A DNA stretch of 64,000 nucleotides, from assembly GCF_002798015.1 (NCBI RefSeq), contig NZ_PGTZ01000007.1, positions 124,001 through 188,000 on the forward strand. Direction: 5' to 3'. Position 1 is the stretch's first letter. Every line of letters starts with the position of its first letter. The position numbers and the translations under genes are program-made. Under the pieces are notes generated by a model that was not told the origin of the DNA, ran no database searches, and saw nothing but the letters and a program-made list of their open reading frames with translations. Positions 36,334-43,787 of the stretch are shown piece by piece. This DNA is from Luteimicrobium subarcticum. Its GTDB lineage: Bacteria; Actinomycetota; Actinomycetes; Actinomycetales; Cellulomonadaceae.

Positions 36334-36403
36334 GGGGACTGCTGCAGGTTCGGTTGACACCTGACTTGTGGGGACGTGTGTCCCTGCTGGAAGGATGTGT
36401 GCT

Positions 36404-36688
36404 GTGCCTGCACCCCACCCCCAGGAGTTCCGTGACGACGCGGTCGCGCTGGCCCGTAAGGGCGATGCCCCGGTCTCGAAGATCGCCAAGGACCTCGGGA
36501 TCTCCGAGTCCTGCCTGCGCAACTGGATGCGCGCCGCTGATGTCGAGGCCGGCAACCGCGAGGGCGTGACCGCCAAGGAGTCGGCCGAGCTGCGCGAGCT
36601 GCGTAAGCGCAACCGGCTGTTGGAGCAGGAGAACGAGATCTTGCGGCGGGCGGCGGCCTACTTCGCCAGGGAGATCTCCCCAAAATGA
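36404..36688 (+). CDS. IS3-family transposase OrfA
   Basis: A 94-residue DNA-binding subunit. It has an N-terminal helix-turn-helix (FRDDAVALARKGDAPVSKIA, then KDLGISESCLRNWM) and a C-terminal leucine-zipper-like coiled coil (ELRELRKRNRLLEQENEIL) for multimerisation. The GTG at 36404 is 9 bases after GGAAGG; an ATG at 36395 directly abuts that site. It ends in a TGA overlapping the orfB ATG. Confidence 0.88.
   Translation: MPAPHPQEFRDDAVALARKGDAPVSKIAKDLGISESCLRNWMRAADVEAGNREGVTAKESAELRELRKRNRLLEQENEILRRAAAYFAREISPK
36679..36685 (+). promoter_or_regulatory. Slippery heptamer C CCA AAA for -1 frameshifting
   Basis: In orfA frame the last codons read TCC CCA AAA TGA. The heptamer C-CCA-AAA has the canonical X XXY YYZ form and lies immediately before the stop. 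A -1 slip leads directly into ATG ACC TAC of orfB, producing the OrfAB transposase. This is standard IS3 biology inferred from the sequence. Confidence 0.7.
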
Positions 36689-37560
36689 CCTACCCGCTGG
36701 TCCGTGACCTTGCCGCCGACGGTTACCCCGTCGCGGTGACCTGCCGGGTGCTGAAGTTCTCCAGGGCCGGTTACTACGCCTGGTGCAAGGACCCGCTCAC
36801 CGACCGCGACCTGGAAGACGCCTACTTGACCAACGCGGCGATCGACGCCCACAAAGACGACCCGGAGTTCGGGTATCGGCTGGTGGCCGACGAGCTGCGC
36901 GGCGCCGGGCACGAGGTCGGCGACCGGCGGGTGTGGCGGCTGTGCTCGGCGGCGGGTGTTTCCTCGACCCACTCGCGCAAACGCGGATCCGGCAAGCGGC
37001 CCGGCCCGCCGGTGCACGACGACCTGGTCAAGCGCCAGTTCACCGCCTCGCGACCGAACGAGCTGTGGTTGACCGACATCACCGAGCACTGGACCGACCA
37101 GGGCAAGGTCTACTGCTGCGCGATCAAGGACGTCTACTCGAACAAGATCGTCGGGTACTCGATCAGCGACCGGATGAAGTCGCGCCTGGCCGTCGACGCA
37201 CTCGAGAGCGCCGTGCGGCGCCGCGGCGGCCCGCAGACGGTGACCGGGTGCGTGGTGCACTCGGACAGAGGCAGCCAATTCCGATCTAGGAAATTCGTTG
37301 CTGCGATCAACCGCAACGGGCTGCGTGGGTCGATGGGCCGTGTCGGGGCCGCGGGCGACAACGCCGCGATGGAATCGTTCTTCGCCCTGCTCCAGAAGAA
37401 CGTCCTGAACCGGCACCGCTGGTCCACCCGCAACGAGCTACGCCACGCAATCGTGTCCTGGATCGAGCGCACCTACCACCACCGGCGCCGCCAAGCCCGC
37501 CTCGGTCGCCTCACCCCGGTCGAGTTTGAGACCATCTACGCGGTCGCCTCAGCGGCCTAA
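36685..37560 (+). CDS. IS3-family transposase OrfB (DDE integrase core)
   Basis: A 291-residue catalytic subunit with an HTH_21-type N-terminal region (YGYRLVADELR equivalent: FGYRLVADELRGAGHEVG) and an rve integrase core. The DDE triad is visible in LWLTDITEHW, VVHSDRGSQFRS and GDNAAMESFFALLQ. Nothing is truncated, so the element could be active. It overlaps orfA by 4 bases and is probably made both alone and as an OrfAB fusion. Confidence 0.92.
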   Translation: MTYPLVRDLAADGYPVAVTCRVLKFSRAGYYAWCKDPLTDRDLEDAYLTNAAIDAHKDDPEFGYRLVADELRGAGHEVGDRRVWRLCSAAGVSSTHSRKRGSGKRPGPPVHDDLVKRQFTASRPNELWLTDITEHWTDQGKVYCCAIKDVYSNKIVGYSISDRMKSRLAVDALESAVRRRGGPQTVTGCVVHSDRGSQFRSRKFVAAINRNGLRGSMGRVGAAGDNAAMESFFALLQKNVLNRHRWSTRNELRHAIVSWIERTYHHRRRQARLGRLTPVEFETIYAVASAA

Positions 37561-37566
37561 ACGCAA

Positions 37567-38325
37567 GTGAATCGAAGTGTCAACGAAACTTGCAGCAGTC
37601 CCCAGTTCGACGGGCCTGCGTTCCTCGACCTGACCCCGTGGGGCGGGCCTGGGCAGGACGCCTGGGCCGCCTACGACGCGCGCTCGTGGAGCCGGTTCGA
37701 CACCGCCGGTGGTTCGACCCTGTACTTCAGCCAGACCCGTCGAGGCGCGTTCTCCGAGACGATCCAGGACTACCGCCCCACGCCCGGCCGCCAGGGTGCT
37801 TTCGAGCGCACGGCCGCGAACCTCGGTATGAGCGCCGACGACCTGTACGAGGCTGTCCGGGACGAATGGTCCGAGGCGGCGTTCATGCAGATCGGTCATC
37901 TCCCCCGTGCGTTTCGTCAAGCCCGCGCCCTGTTCACCGTCACGATCAACGAGGATGGGTGGTGGATCGCCCCCGAGCATGCCGACTCCCGATACGCCCT
38001 CGCCGCCCAGCTCGACGACCCCGCCCAGACCCTCGGGCATGAGCACCTGGACCGCCACACGATCCTCGGCCACGACCGCCGCTTCACGACCACGCTCGCG
38101 TCGATGATGCGCGACGCGGTCCTGGATGACGGCACCCTGCCGCTCGGCGCGGCGTGGCAGTCCGACCCCGGCTGGGACCTTTCATATGCCTACTGGATGC
38201 GTTCGCGTGACGACGGTCTCGACGACAAACCATCCGACCCCACCGCCGACTCGGGCCAGGAGATCAGCGATCTCGACCCCGACCTCCTCGAGATCGCTGG
38301 GAAGTACCGCATAAAGCTGCACTGA
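37567..38325 (+). pseudogene. RES-like domain toxin gene, 5' end cut by IS3
   Basis: Immediately right of the IS, the open frame reads PAFLDLTPWGGPGQDAW and then SWSRFDTAGGSTLYFSQTRR with GAFSETI, a pattern similar to RES-domain ADP-ribosyl/NAD-degrading toxins (RF...GG.LYF..T...AF.E). About 240 residues remain, then a C-terminal acidic region. The only start codon, GTG 37567, lies inside the IS terminal repeat, so the native N-terminus has been lost. No Xre-type antitoxin is adjacent. The RES assignment is by motif resemblance only and is moderately uncertain. Confidence 0.45.
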
Positions 38326-38587
38326 CCAGCGCCGCCGATACGATGCTCGAGCTCGGTCGCGGGATGGCCCTCGTCGGACGCCAGGTGCGCCTGACCGTGC
38401 TCGCCCGCCAAAGGCCACCGTCCATCGACCTCGACCACTCCCAACGGGCAGCGAGCACGGCCACGCGTTGACGGCTGATCCCGAGCTCGCGCGCGAGCTC
38501 GACGGACGACCAGGTTCGGCTTACGCGTCCACCGTTTCGGCCGAGCGTCGAGCCCGTTGCGACCCGGTCGACTGCTCGATCCGGCAC
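38264..38587 (-). pseudogene. Helix-turn-helix fragment
   Basis: The minus strand encodes SSVELARELGISRQRVAVLA followed by ARWEWSRSMDGGLWRASTVR, which resembles excisionase- or MerR-like helix-turn-helix domains that end in a DGG.WR.S.V motif. The frame opens upstream only inside the neighbouring HNH-like remnant, and its end overlaps the RES-like gene. It is probably a relic of a phage or element-borne regulator. The best GTG (38587) lacks a clear ribosome-binding site. Confidence 0.35.
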
Positions 38588-38838
38588 CTGCGACAGCGAC
38601 GTCAGCCGTCGGCCAAGACGTACGTGTTCGCCGCGTCGTACAGGTGCCCCTGAGGGCAGCGGGTCTTGGCTCGTTGGTTGTCGCCTGGCGAACCGGGCTC
38701 AGGGGTGCCGGTCCGCTCGAGACGCTGGCAGTACACCATGCACAGCCCGTGCGCGTGGTGCGCGAGATGCGCCCGTCGTCGACGCCGAGCGCGTCTCCGC
38801 AAGCTCGACCGTCGTCGACACGCCGATAAGGCTGCCAC
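38521..38838 (-). pseudogene. HNH-endonuclease-like Cys-rich protein, interrupted by TGA
   Basis: The minus strand encodes HHAHGLCMVYCQRLERTGTP and then RCPQGHLYDAANTYVLADG, a layout typical of short phage and actinobacterial HNH/zinc-ribbon proteins. An in-frame TGA (38602-38604) follows, and the expected last cysteine pair RRCRRCR continues in the same frame beyond it before TAA at 38521. One nonsense mutation therefore removes the final zinc knuckle. The N-terminal part near the 46-bp array is Arg-rich and ill-defined. Confidence 0.5.
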
Positions 38839-38843
38839 ACCCC

Positions 38844-39094
38844 GGTCCGCTCGCCGTCGTCGTCGGGGTGGTCCGCGGTCCGGTGGGCCGGTCCGCTCGC
38901 CGTCGTCGTCGGGGTGGTCCGCGGTCCGGTGGGCCGGTCCGCTCGCCGTCGTCGTCGGGGTGGTCCGCGGTCCGGTGGGCCGGTCCGCTCGCCGTCGTCG
39001 TCGGGGTGGTCCGCGGTCCGGTGGGCCGGTCCGCTCGCCGTCGTCGTCGGGGTGGTCCGCGGTCCGGTGGGCCGGTCCGCTCGCCGTCGTCGTC
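38844..39094. repeat. 46-bp minisatellite, five and a half copies
   Basis: Five identical 46-bp units start at 38844, 38890, 38936, 38982 and 39028, with 21 bases of a sixth at 39074. Each starts GGTCCGCTCGCCGTCGTCGT. No base differences are seen among complete copies, which implies recent expansion or active homogenisation. Because 46 is not a multiple of three, each copy is read in a different frame, yet no stop arises on either strand in most frames, so long spurious frames cross it. Confidence 0.95.
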
Positions 39095-39162
39095 CCAGGG
39101 GCGTAGCCCCTTCCTGGGCTTTGGAAGGGGACGACCCTCTGCCCGCCTCATCGTGCCCAGTC

Positions 39163-39222
39163 AGGCGGAGCAGAGGCGGAGCAGGCGGAGCAGAGGCGGA
39201 GCAGGCGGAGCAGAGGCGGAGT
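39163..39222. repeat. 20-bp tandem repeat, three copies
   Basis: Three units of AGGCGGAGCAGAGGCGGAGC start at 39163, 39183 and 39203; the last ends in GTAG. Each unit is itself an 11+9 duplication of AGGCGGAGC. A small hairpin (AGGGGC-GTA-GCCCCT, 39097-39111) lies between this array and the 46-bp array. Confidence 0.9.
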
Positions 39223-39512
39223 AGCGTGCGAACACCGCGCTCAGCAGGATTGTGGTCGGTTGTCATCGGCACCGAGCCCGACGACTGCGCGGACCCGTCA
39301 ACCGCCGTCCACCCCGAGGTCGATCCCTTGGGACTCACGACTCGGATCGTCGTACCCGAGTTCGCCGTCAACGCCGCCACCTCGCCGGCGTTGCCCGGGT
39401 CCTACCCGAAGCCCGTTCGCGGAACGCTGACAGAAGGGGGCGATACTGCCATGGAGTTACCTCACCACGCCCCCGCGGGCAGTACGGCACCGACGCCCCC
39501 TGGGTCGTCTGG
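39223..39512. other. Gene-free right edge of the accessory island
   Basis: No convincing coding region is present. Base composition is less extreme than in the core, and no ribosome-binding site and start codon in a GC3-biased frame are found. Codons from about 39456 read TSPRPRGQYGTDAPW in frame with the following methyltransferase, as if they were its original N-terminus, but are preceded by GTT instead of a start codon. Confidence 0.5.
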
Positions 39513-40190
39513 ATGTGGGCGGGGTTCGCCGTCCTGTACGCGACGCTCGCGGTCCTGAACCTCACGCTCGGGAACGGCCTCACGTGGGTGCCGGTGCTGC
39601 TCCTCGGGCTCGCCGCCTGCTTCGTGGTGGGCGGCGCGCTGTACCTGCACGCGTCGCGTCGCGGGAAGTTCGTCGTCTGGGACGAGCTGCTCGCGGGCGT
39701 CCCCGCACCGGGGCGCGCGCTCGACCTGGGGTGCGGACGTGGCGCGGTCGCGATCATGACGGCCCTCCGGTTCCCGGCAGCGGAGGTCGACGGGATCGAT
39801 CTGTGGCGCAGCGTCGACCAGTCGGGGAACTCGCCCGCCGCCGCCGCCGCCCACGTCCGCGCCAACGGCGTCGACGACCGGGTCGCGTTCACCACGGGCG
39901 ACATGACGGAGCTGCCGTACGAGGACGCGTCGTTCGACCTCGTCACCGCGAGCCTGTCGATCCACAACATCCCGACGCGCGACGGCCGCGACCAGACGGT
40001 CGCCGAGGCGTGGCGCGTCCTGCGCCCGGGCGGGACGCTCGTCGTCCTCGACATCTCGAAGGCGCGCGAGTGCGCCGAGCGCCTCCGCGCGCTCGGCGCG
40101 GAACCCACCACGCCCCGGGACGTCGGCTGGCGCGTCTGGTGGAGCGGCCCGTGGATGGCGACCCGTGTGGTGACCGCCACCCGTCCGTGA
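39513..40190 (+). CDS. Class I SAM-dependent methyltransferase with N-terminal membrane helices
   Basis: From the first in-frame ATG (39513) the protein has 225 residues: two hydrophobic segments (WAGFAVLYATLAVLNLTLG and VLLLGLAACFVVGGALYL), then a methyltransferase domain with motif I ALDLGCGRGAVAI, acidic loop DGIDLW, motif GDMTELPYEDASFDLVTASL and RVLRPGGTLVVLD. The sequence homologous to the N-terminus probably begins about 19 codons earlier (TSPRPRGQYG), but no start codon remains there. Either the gene starts internally at ATG or is weakly expressed. The substrate is unknown. Confidence 0.75.
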   Translation: MWAGFAVLYATLAVLNLTLGNGLTWVPVLLLGLAACFVVGGALYLHASRRGKFVVWDELLAGVPAPGRALDLGCGRGAVAIMTALRFPAAEVDGIDLWRSVDQSGNSPAAAAAHVRANGVDDRVAFTTGDMTELPYEDASFDLVTASLSIHNIPTRDGRDQTVAEAWRVLRPGGTLVVLDISKARECAERLRALGAEPTTPRDVGWRVWWSGPWMATRVVTATRP

Positions 40191-40225
40191 CACCGGAGCC
40201 CGCCGCCCGGCTGGGACACTGGGGT

Positions 40226-42181
40226 GTGACCACCGCACCACCCCGCCTGCCCCGTGTCCGCGCGTCCGAGCTCGTCGGGCGCGGCTGGCTCAACACCGGC
40301 GGCAAGGACGTCACGCTCGCCGACCTGCGCGGGCGCGTCGTCCTGCTCGACTTCTGGACGTTCTGCTGCATCAACTGCCTGCACGTCCTCGACGAGCTGC
40401 GCGACCTCGAGCAGCGGTTCGGTGACGTCCTCACGATCGTGGGCGTCCACTCGCCCAAGTTCGAGCACGAGGCCGACCCGGTGGCGCTCGCCGCCGCCGT
40501 CGAACGGTACGAGGTCCACCACCCCGTGCTCGACGACCCCGACCTCGTCACCTGGCAGGCGTACACCGCGCGTGCCTGGCCGACGCTCGTCGTCGTCGAC
40601 CCCGAGGGGTACGTCGTCGCGCAGATGGCGGGCGAGGGACATGCCGCGAACGTCGAGGCGCTGGTCGCCGAGCTCGTCGCCGAGCACCGGGCGAAGGGGA
40701 CGCTGCGTGAGGGCGACGGCCCGTACGTCCCGCCGGAGCCGACCGCCGGGACCCTGCGGTTCCCCGCGAAGGCCGTCGCCCTGCCCGGCGGGAACCTGCT
40801 CGTCGCCGACGCCGGGCACCACGCGCTCACCGAGCTCGCGCCCGACGGCGAGACGCTCGTCCGACGCGTCGGCTCGGGGGAGCGCGGGCTCGTGGACGGC
40901 GGCCCCGACGACGGCCGGTTCGCCGAGCCGGGCGGGCTCGCGCTCGTTCCCGCCGACCTGCGCGGCACGCTCGGCTACGACGTCGTCGTGGCCGACACCG
41001 CGAACCACGTGCTGCGCGGGGTCCGTCTCGCGGACGGCACGGTGACGACCCTCGCGGGCACCGGCGACCAGTACATGGTGGGCGCGCCGGACAACGTCGA
41101 CCCCGAGCGGGGCGTCCGGCTGTCGTCGCCGTGGGACGTCCTGTGGGTGCCGGACCTCGGGGCGTTCGTCGTCGCGATGGCCGGGAACCACACGCTCTGG
41201 ACGTTCGACCCCGTCGCCGGGACGATCACGCAGCTCGCCGGGACGATGAACGAGGGGCTGCAGGACGGTCCGCTCGCCGGCGCGTGGTTCGCGCAGCCGT
41301 CCGGGCTGGCGCTCGCGCTCGACGACGACGGGCGCCCCGGACGCGTCTGGGTCGCCGACTCCGAGACGTCCGCCGTCCGCTGGTTCGACCCGCGCCGTGA
41401 CACGGATGGCGCGACCGGTGCCGTCACCGTGCACACGGCCGTCGGGCAGGGGCTGTTCGACTTCGGGCACCGCGACGGAGCCGCGGACCAGGCGCTCCTG
41501 CAGCACCCGCTCGGCGTGGCCGCCCTGCCCGACGGGTCCGTCCTCGTCGCCGACACCTACAACGGAGCGGTCCGTCGCGTCGTCCCGGCGCGGGACGGGA
41601 CGACCGGCCAGGTGACCACGCTCGCCACCGGTCTCGCGGAGCCCAGCGGGCTCGTCGTGCTCGTCGACGGCGCGCCGTGGGCGCCCGGTCGGCCGGGCGA
41701 CGGTCCGGTCGGGGCGCGGCTGGACGTGCTCGTCGTCGAGTCGGCCGCCCACCGGCTCACCCGTGTCGCGCTCCCCGCGGACCTCGTGGGCGACGTCCTC
41801 GACGGCGGTGCCCGTCGCACGCAGCGGCCCGTGACCGAGATCGTCGCCGGCGCGCTGCGGCTCGAGGTGCCGTTCCGTCCGGCGCCCGGGCAGAAGCTCG
41901 ACGACCGGTACGGACCGTCGACGCGGCTGCGCGTGTCCAGCACCCCGCCCGAGCTGCTGCTCGCCGGCGCGGGGGACGGCACCGACCTCGCCCGCGACCT
42001 CGTCGTCAACCCCGACGTCGACGGCGGGGTGCTGCACGTGACCGCGCAGGCCGCGTCCTGCGACGCGGACCCCGCGATCGAGTTCCCCGCCTGCCACCTC
42101 GCACAGCAGGACTGGGGCGTGCCGGTGCGCGTGGTCCCCACGGCGGGGGAGCCGGCGCTCACGCTGCCGCTCCTCGGCTGA
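40226..42181 (+). CDS. Thioredoxin-like / NHL-repeat protein (NHLRC2-like)
   Basis: A 651-residue protein with an N-terminal thioredoxin fold (FWTFCCINCLHVLDEL, redox CxxC near residue 50) and a long NHL beta-propeller made of repeats such as NLLVADAGHHALTEL, DVVVADTANHVLRGV and SVLVADTYNGAVRRV. A C-terminal beta domain ends with PACHLAQQDWGVPVRV. The order thioredoxin, NHL propeller and C-terminal domain matches NHLRC2 and bacterial relatives. No signal peptide is visible, so it is cytoplasmic. The GTG at 40226 has no ribosome-binding site and follows GACACT closely, suggesting a leaderless message. Confidence 0.87.
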   Translation: MTTAPPRLPRVRASELVGRGWLNTGGKDVTLADLRGRVVLLDFWTFCCINCLHVLDELRDLEQRFGDVLTIVGVHSPKFEHEADPVALAAAVERYEVHHPVLDDPDLVTWQAYTARAWPTLVVVDPEGYVVAQMAGEGHAANVEALVAELVAEHRAKGTLREGDGPYVPPEPTAGTLRFPAKAVALPGGNLLVADAGHHALTELAPDGETLVRRVGSGERGLVDGGPDDGRFAEPGGLALVPADLRGTLGYDVVVADTANHVLRGVRLADGTVTTLAGTGDQYMVGAPDNVDPERGVRLSSPWDVLWVPDLGAFVVAMAGNHTLWTFDPVAGTITQLAGTMNEGLQDGPLAGAWFAQPSGLALALDDDGRPGRVWVADSETSAVRWFDPRRDTDGATGAVTVHTAVGQGLFDFGHRDGAADQALLQHPLGVAALPDGSVLVADTYNGAVRRVVPARDGTTGQVTTLATGLAEPSGLVVLVDGAPWAPGRPGDGPVGARLDVLVVESAAHRLTRVALPADLVGDVLDGGARRTQRPVTEIVAGALRLEVPFRPAPGQKLDDRYGPSTRLRVSSTPPELLLAGAGDGTDLARDLVVNPDVDGGVLHVTAQAASCDADPAIEFPACHLAQQDWGVPVRVVPTAGEPALTLPLLG

Positions 42182-42247
42182 GGTACCCCGGCTGACGTCC
42201 CTCGGTCGACGTACCGCGACCGGCAGGCGAACCGGTAGGTTTCGCCC

Positions 42248-42715
42248 ATGCTGACGTGGGGCAAGGGGTGGGGGAACCGCGAGCTCGTGCTCGACGGCGC
42301 GACGGTCGGGGTGTTCCAGCAGGGCACGTTCCGCGAGCGGGCGGAGATCGACCTGCCCGACGGACGCTGGACGTTCGCGAAGCAGTTCGGCGGCGACATC
42401 GTCGGGACGGGGCCGCTCGGTGACGCCGGCCCGCGGTTCGTCGCCCGGAAGACGTCGTTCTGGACGTACTCGTGGACCGTGTGGACGCCCGTCGCGACGT
42501 ACGAGCTGAAGAGCGGGTTCTTCGCGAGCGGCTTCGACGTGCTGCGCGACGGCGTGGGCATCGGCTCCGCGGGCCGCGCCGGGACGTTCACGAACCGGTT
42601 CTCGCTCGACCTGCCGCCCGACGTCCCGCTGCAGGACCAGGTGTTCCTGCTGTGGGTCGTCGAGGCGTCCGAGCGGAGGCGCGACAGCAGCAGCGCGGCG
42701 GGCGCGTCGACCTGA
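42248..42715 (+). CDS. Conserved hypothetical beta-rich protein
   Basis: A 155-residue cytoplasmic protein with strongly alternating residues (NRELVLDGATVGVFQQGTF, WTFAKQFGGDIVG, FWTYSWTVWTPVATYELK), predicted as a beta barrel that could resemble LURP-one/tubby-like folds, which is only an impression. I do not recognise a characterised family. The ATG follows TAGGTTT, a possible -10 element. Its neighbours, a thioredoxin/NHL protein and a HAD phosphatase, give no functional hint. Confidence 0.7.
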   Translation: MLTWGKGWGNRELVLDGATVGVFQQGTFRERAEIDLPDGRWTFAKQFGGDIVGTGPLGDAGPRFVARKTSFWTYSWTVWTPVATYELKSGFFASGFDVLRDGVGIGSAGRAGTFTNRFSLDLPPDVPLQDQVFLLWVVEASERRRDSSSAAGAST

Positions 42716-42757
42716 CCGGTTCACGTCGTGCCGCGCGCTCGGGTGAGGATGGGGGGT

Positions 42758-43480
42758 GTGACCTCCCCGCTGCCTTCTCCCGCGCTGCCCACTCCGCCGT
42801 CGCTCGTCCTGCTCGACCTCGACGGCACCCTCACCGACTCCGCGCCCGGGATCATGGGGTCGATGCGGCACGCCCTGGCCGAGGCCGGGTTCCCCGTCCC
42901 GGACGACGAGCGGCTCCGCGCGATCGTGGGCCCGCCGCTGCACGAGTCGCTGCTGCTCCTCGGGGTGCCGCAGGACCGGGTGGACGAGCTGATCGGGCTG
43001 TACCGGGCGGCGTTCGTCGCCGGCGGGATGTTCGACAACGCCGTGTTCCCCGGGATCCCGGAGGCGCTCGGCGCGCTGCAGGACGCGGGCGTCCGCATGG
43101 TCGTCGCGACGTCGAAGCCCGAGGTCTACGCCCGGCAGATCGTCGAGCACTTCGGTCTCGCCCCATACCTCGACGGCGGGGTCGACGGCGTCTTCGGGGC
43201 CGACGCGGACGGTGGCCCGCGCAGCGCCAAGGCGCAGGTCGTCGCGCACGCGCTCGCGTCCGTGGCGGCGCGCCGTGCCGCGGCCGGCGAGCCGATGCCC
43301 GCGGCCGACGCCACGGTGATGGTCGGCGACCGGGAGCACGACGTCCTCGGCGCCCGCGAGCACGGCCTGCGCACGGTCTCCGTCGGCTGGGGCTACGCGG
43401 TGCCGGGGGAGATCGAGGAGGCCGGGCCCGCCGCCACCGTGGCGACGCCGGCCGAGCTCGTGCACCTGCTCGTCGCCTGA
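42758..43480 (+). CDS. HAD-family phosphatase, phosphoglycolate-phosphatase-like
   Basis: A 240-residue HAD hydrolase with motif I LVLLDLDGTLTDSAPG (catalytic aspartates), motif II VVATSKP, the lysine of motif III in SAKAQVVA and motif IV MVGDREHDVLGAREHG, plus a helical cap between them. Relatives include Gph and PpaX. It dephosphorylates small phospho-metabolites such as phosphoglycolate. The GTG at 42758 is preferred; in-frame ATG 42749 and GTG 42728 are alternatives. Confidence 0.88.
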   Translation: MTSPLPSPALPTPPSLVLLDLDGTLTDSAPGIMGSMRHALAEAGFPVPDDERLRAIVGPPLHESLLLLGVPQDRVDELIGLYRAAFVAGGMFDNAVFPGIPEALGALQDAGVRMVVATSKPEVYARQIVEHFGLAPYLDGGVDGVFGADADGGPRSAKAQVVAHALASVAARRAAAGEPMPAADATVMVGDREHDVLGAREHGLRTVSVGWGYAVPGEIEEAGPAATVATPAELVHLLVA

Positions 43481-43499
43481 CCGTCCGGGGAACGTCACC

Positions 43500-43787
43500 C
43501 CGGGGACGGCGCGGTGACACGCGTGGCGGGAGTATCCTGAACGACGGTCCGGGCGTCGCCCGGCACGGGACCGCAGCCGCGAGCTGCACGGACGAGGGGA
43601 GGTCGCGATGCGCAGCGAACCTCCCAGTGATAGTCGCCGCCATGTCGATGGCACTCGCGTCCGCATGCCTGCTGGCATGACCTTCCTCGCCTGACCGTCC
43701 CTCCCGGACCGTCGGCCGCCACGGCTTGTGCCCGGCGCCCGACGGTGGCCGCTGCGGACGGTCGGCCGCGCTGCCCCGGAGCCCGTC
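43500..43787 (+). promoter_or_regulatory. Structured leader of corA
   Basis: About 290 bases before corA contain several hairpins: CGGGC-N3-GCCCG (near 43552), GCAGC-N5-GCTGC, GGGAGGT...ACCTCCC (about 43597-43626) and GCATGCC...GGCATG (43663-43679). The third sequesters the ribosome-binding site of a short leader ORF. The region does not show the conserved M-box (ykoK) sequences. It may sense magnesium or translation; this is inferred from structure and context. Confidence 0.45.
43608..43694 (+). CDS. Putative 28-residue leader peptide upstream of corA
   Basis: The ATG is 5 bases behind GAGGGGAGG, one of the best ribosome-binding sites in the window. The peptide contains SRRHVDGTRVRMPAG. Actinobacterial genomes carry putative leader peptides with an RRHVD or RRHID core, often before transport genes of sulfur metabolism, and this resembles them in the core though it lacks the usual terminal ALC. 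The stop lies 93 bases before corA. Translation through the hairpin could control downstream expression. Confidence 0.5.
   Translation: MRSEPPSDSRRHVDGTRVRMPAGMTFLA

Larger units (their letters stand above)
36334..37603 (+). mobile_element. IS3-family insertion sequence, complete
   Basis: A 1270-bp element bounded by imperfect 27-bp terminal inverted repeats, 36334-36360 and 37577-37603, matching at 24 of 27 positions (outer part GGGGACTGCTGCA identical). It carries overlapping orfA and orfB in the IS3 arrangement. No clear short target duplication is seen at the flanks, so it may have inserted with later rearrangement. It separates the RHS-tip operon from the RES-like gene fragment. Confidence 0.88.

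Noticed and set aside
38844..39094. Long repetitive protein encoded by the 46-bp array
   Set aside because: The unit length shifts frame in every copy; the open frames are a by-product of high GC and lack starts with ribosome-binding sites.
43500..43787. M-box (ykoK) magnesium riboswitch before corA
   Set aside because: The conserved M-box sequence blocks are not visible, so only a structured leader of unknown type is claimed.
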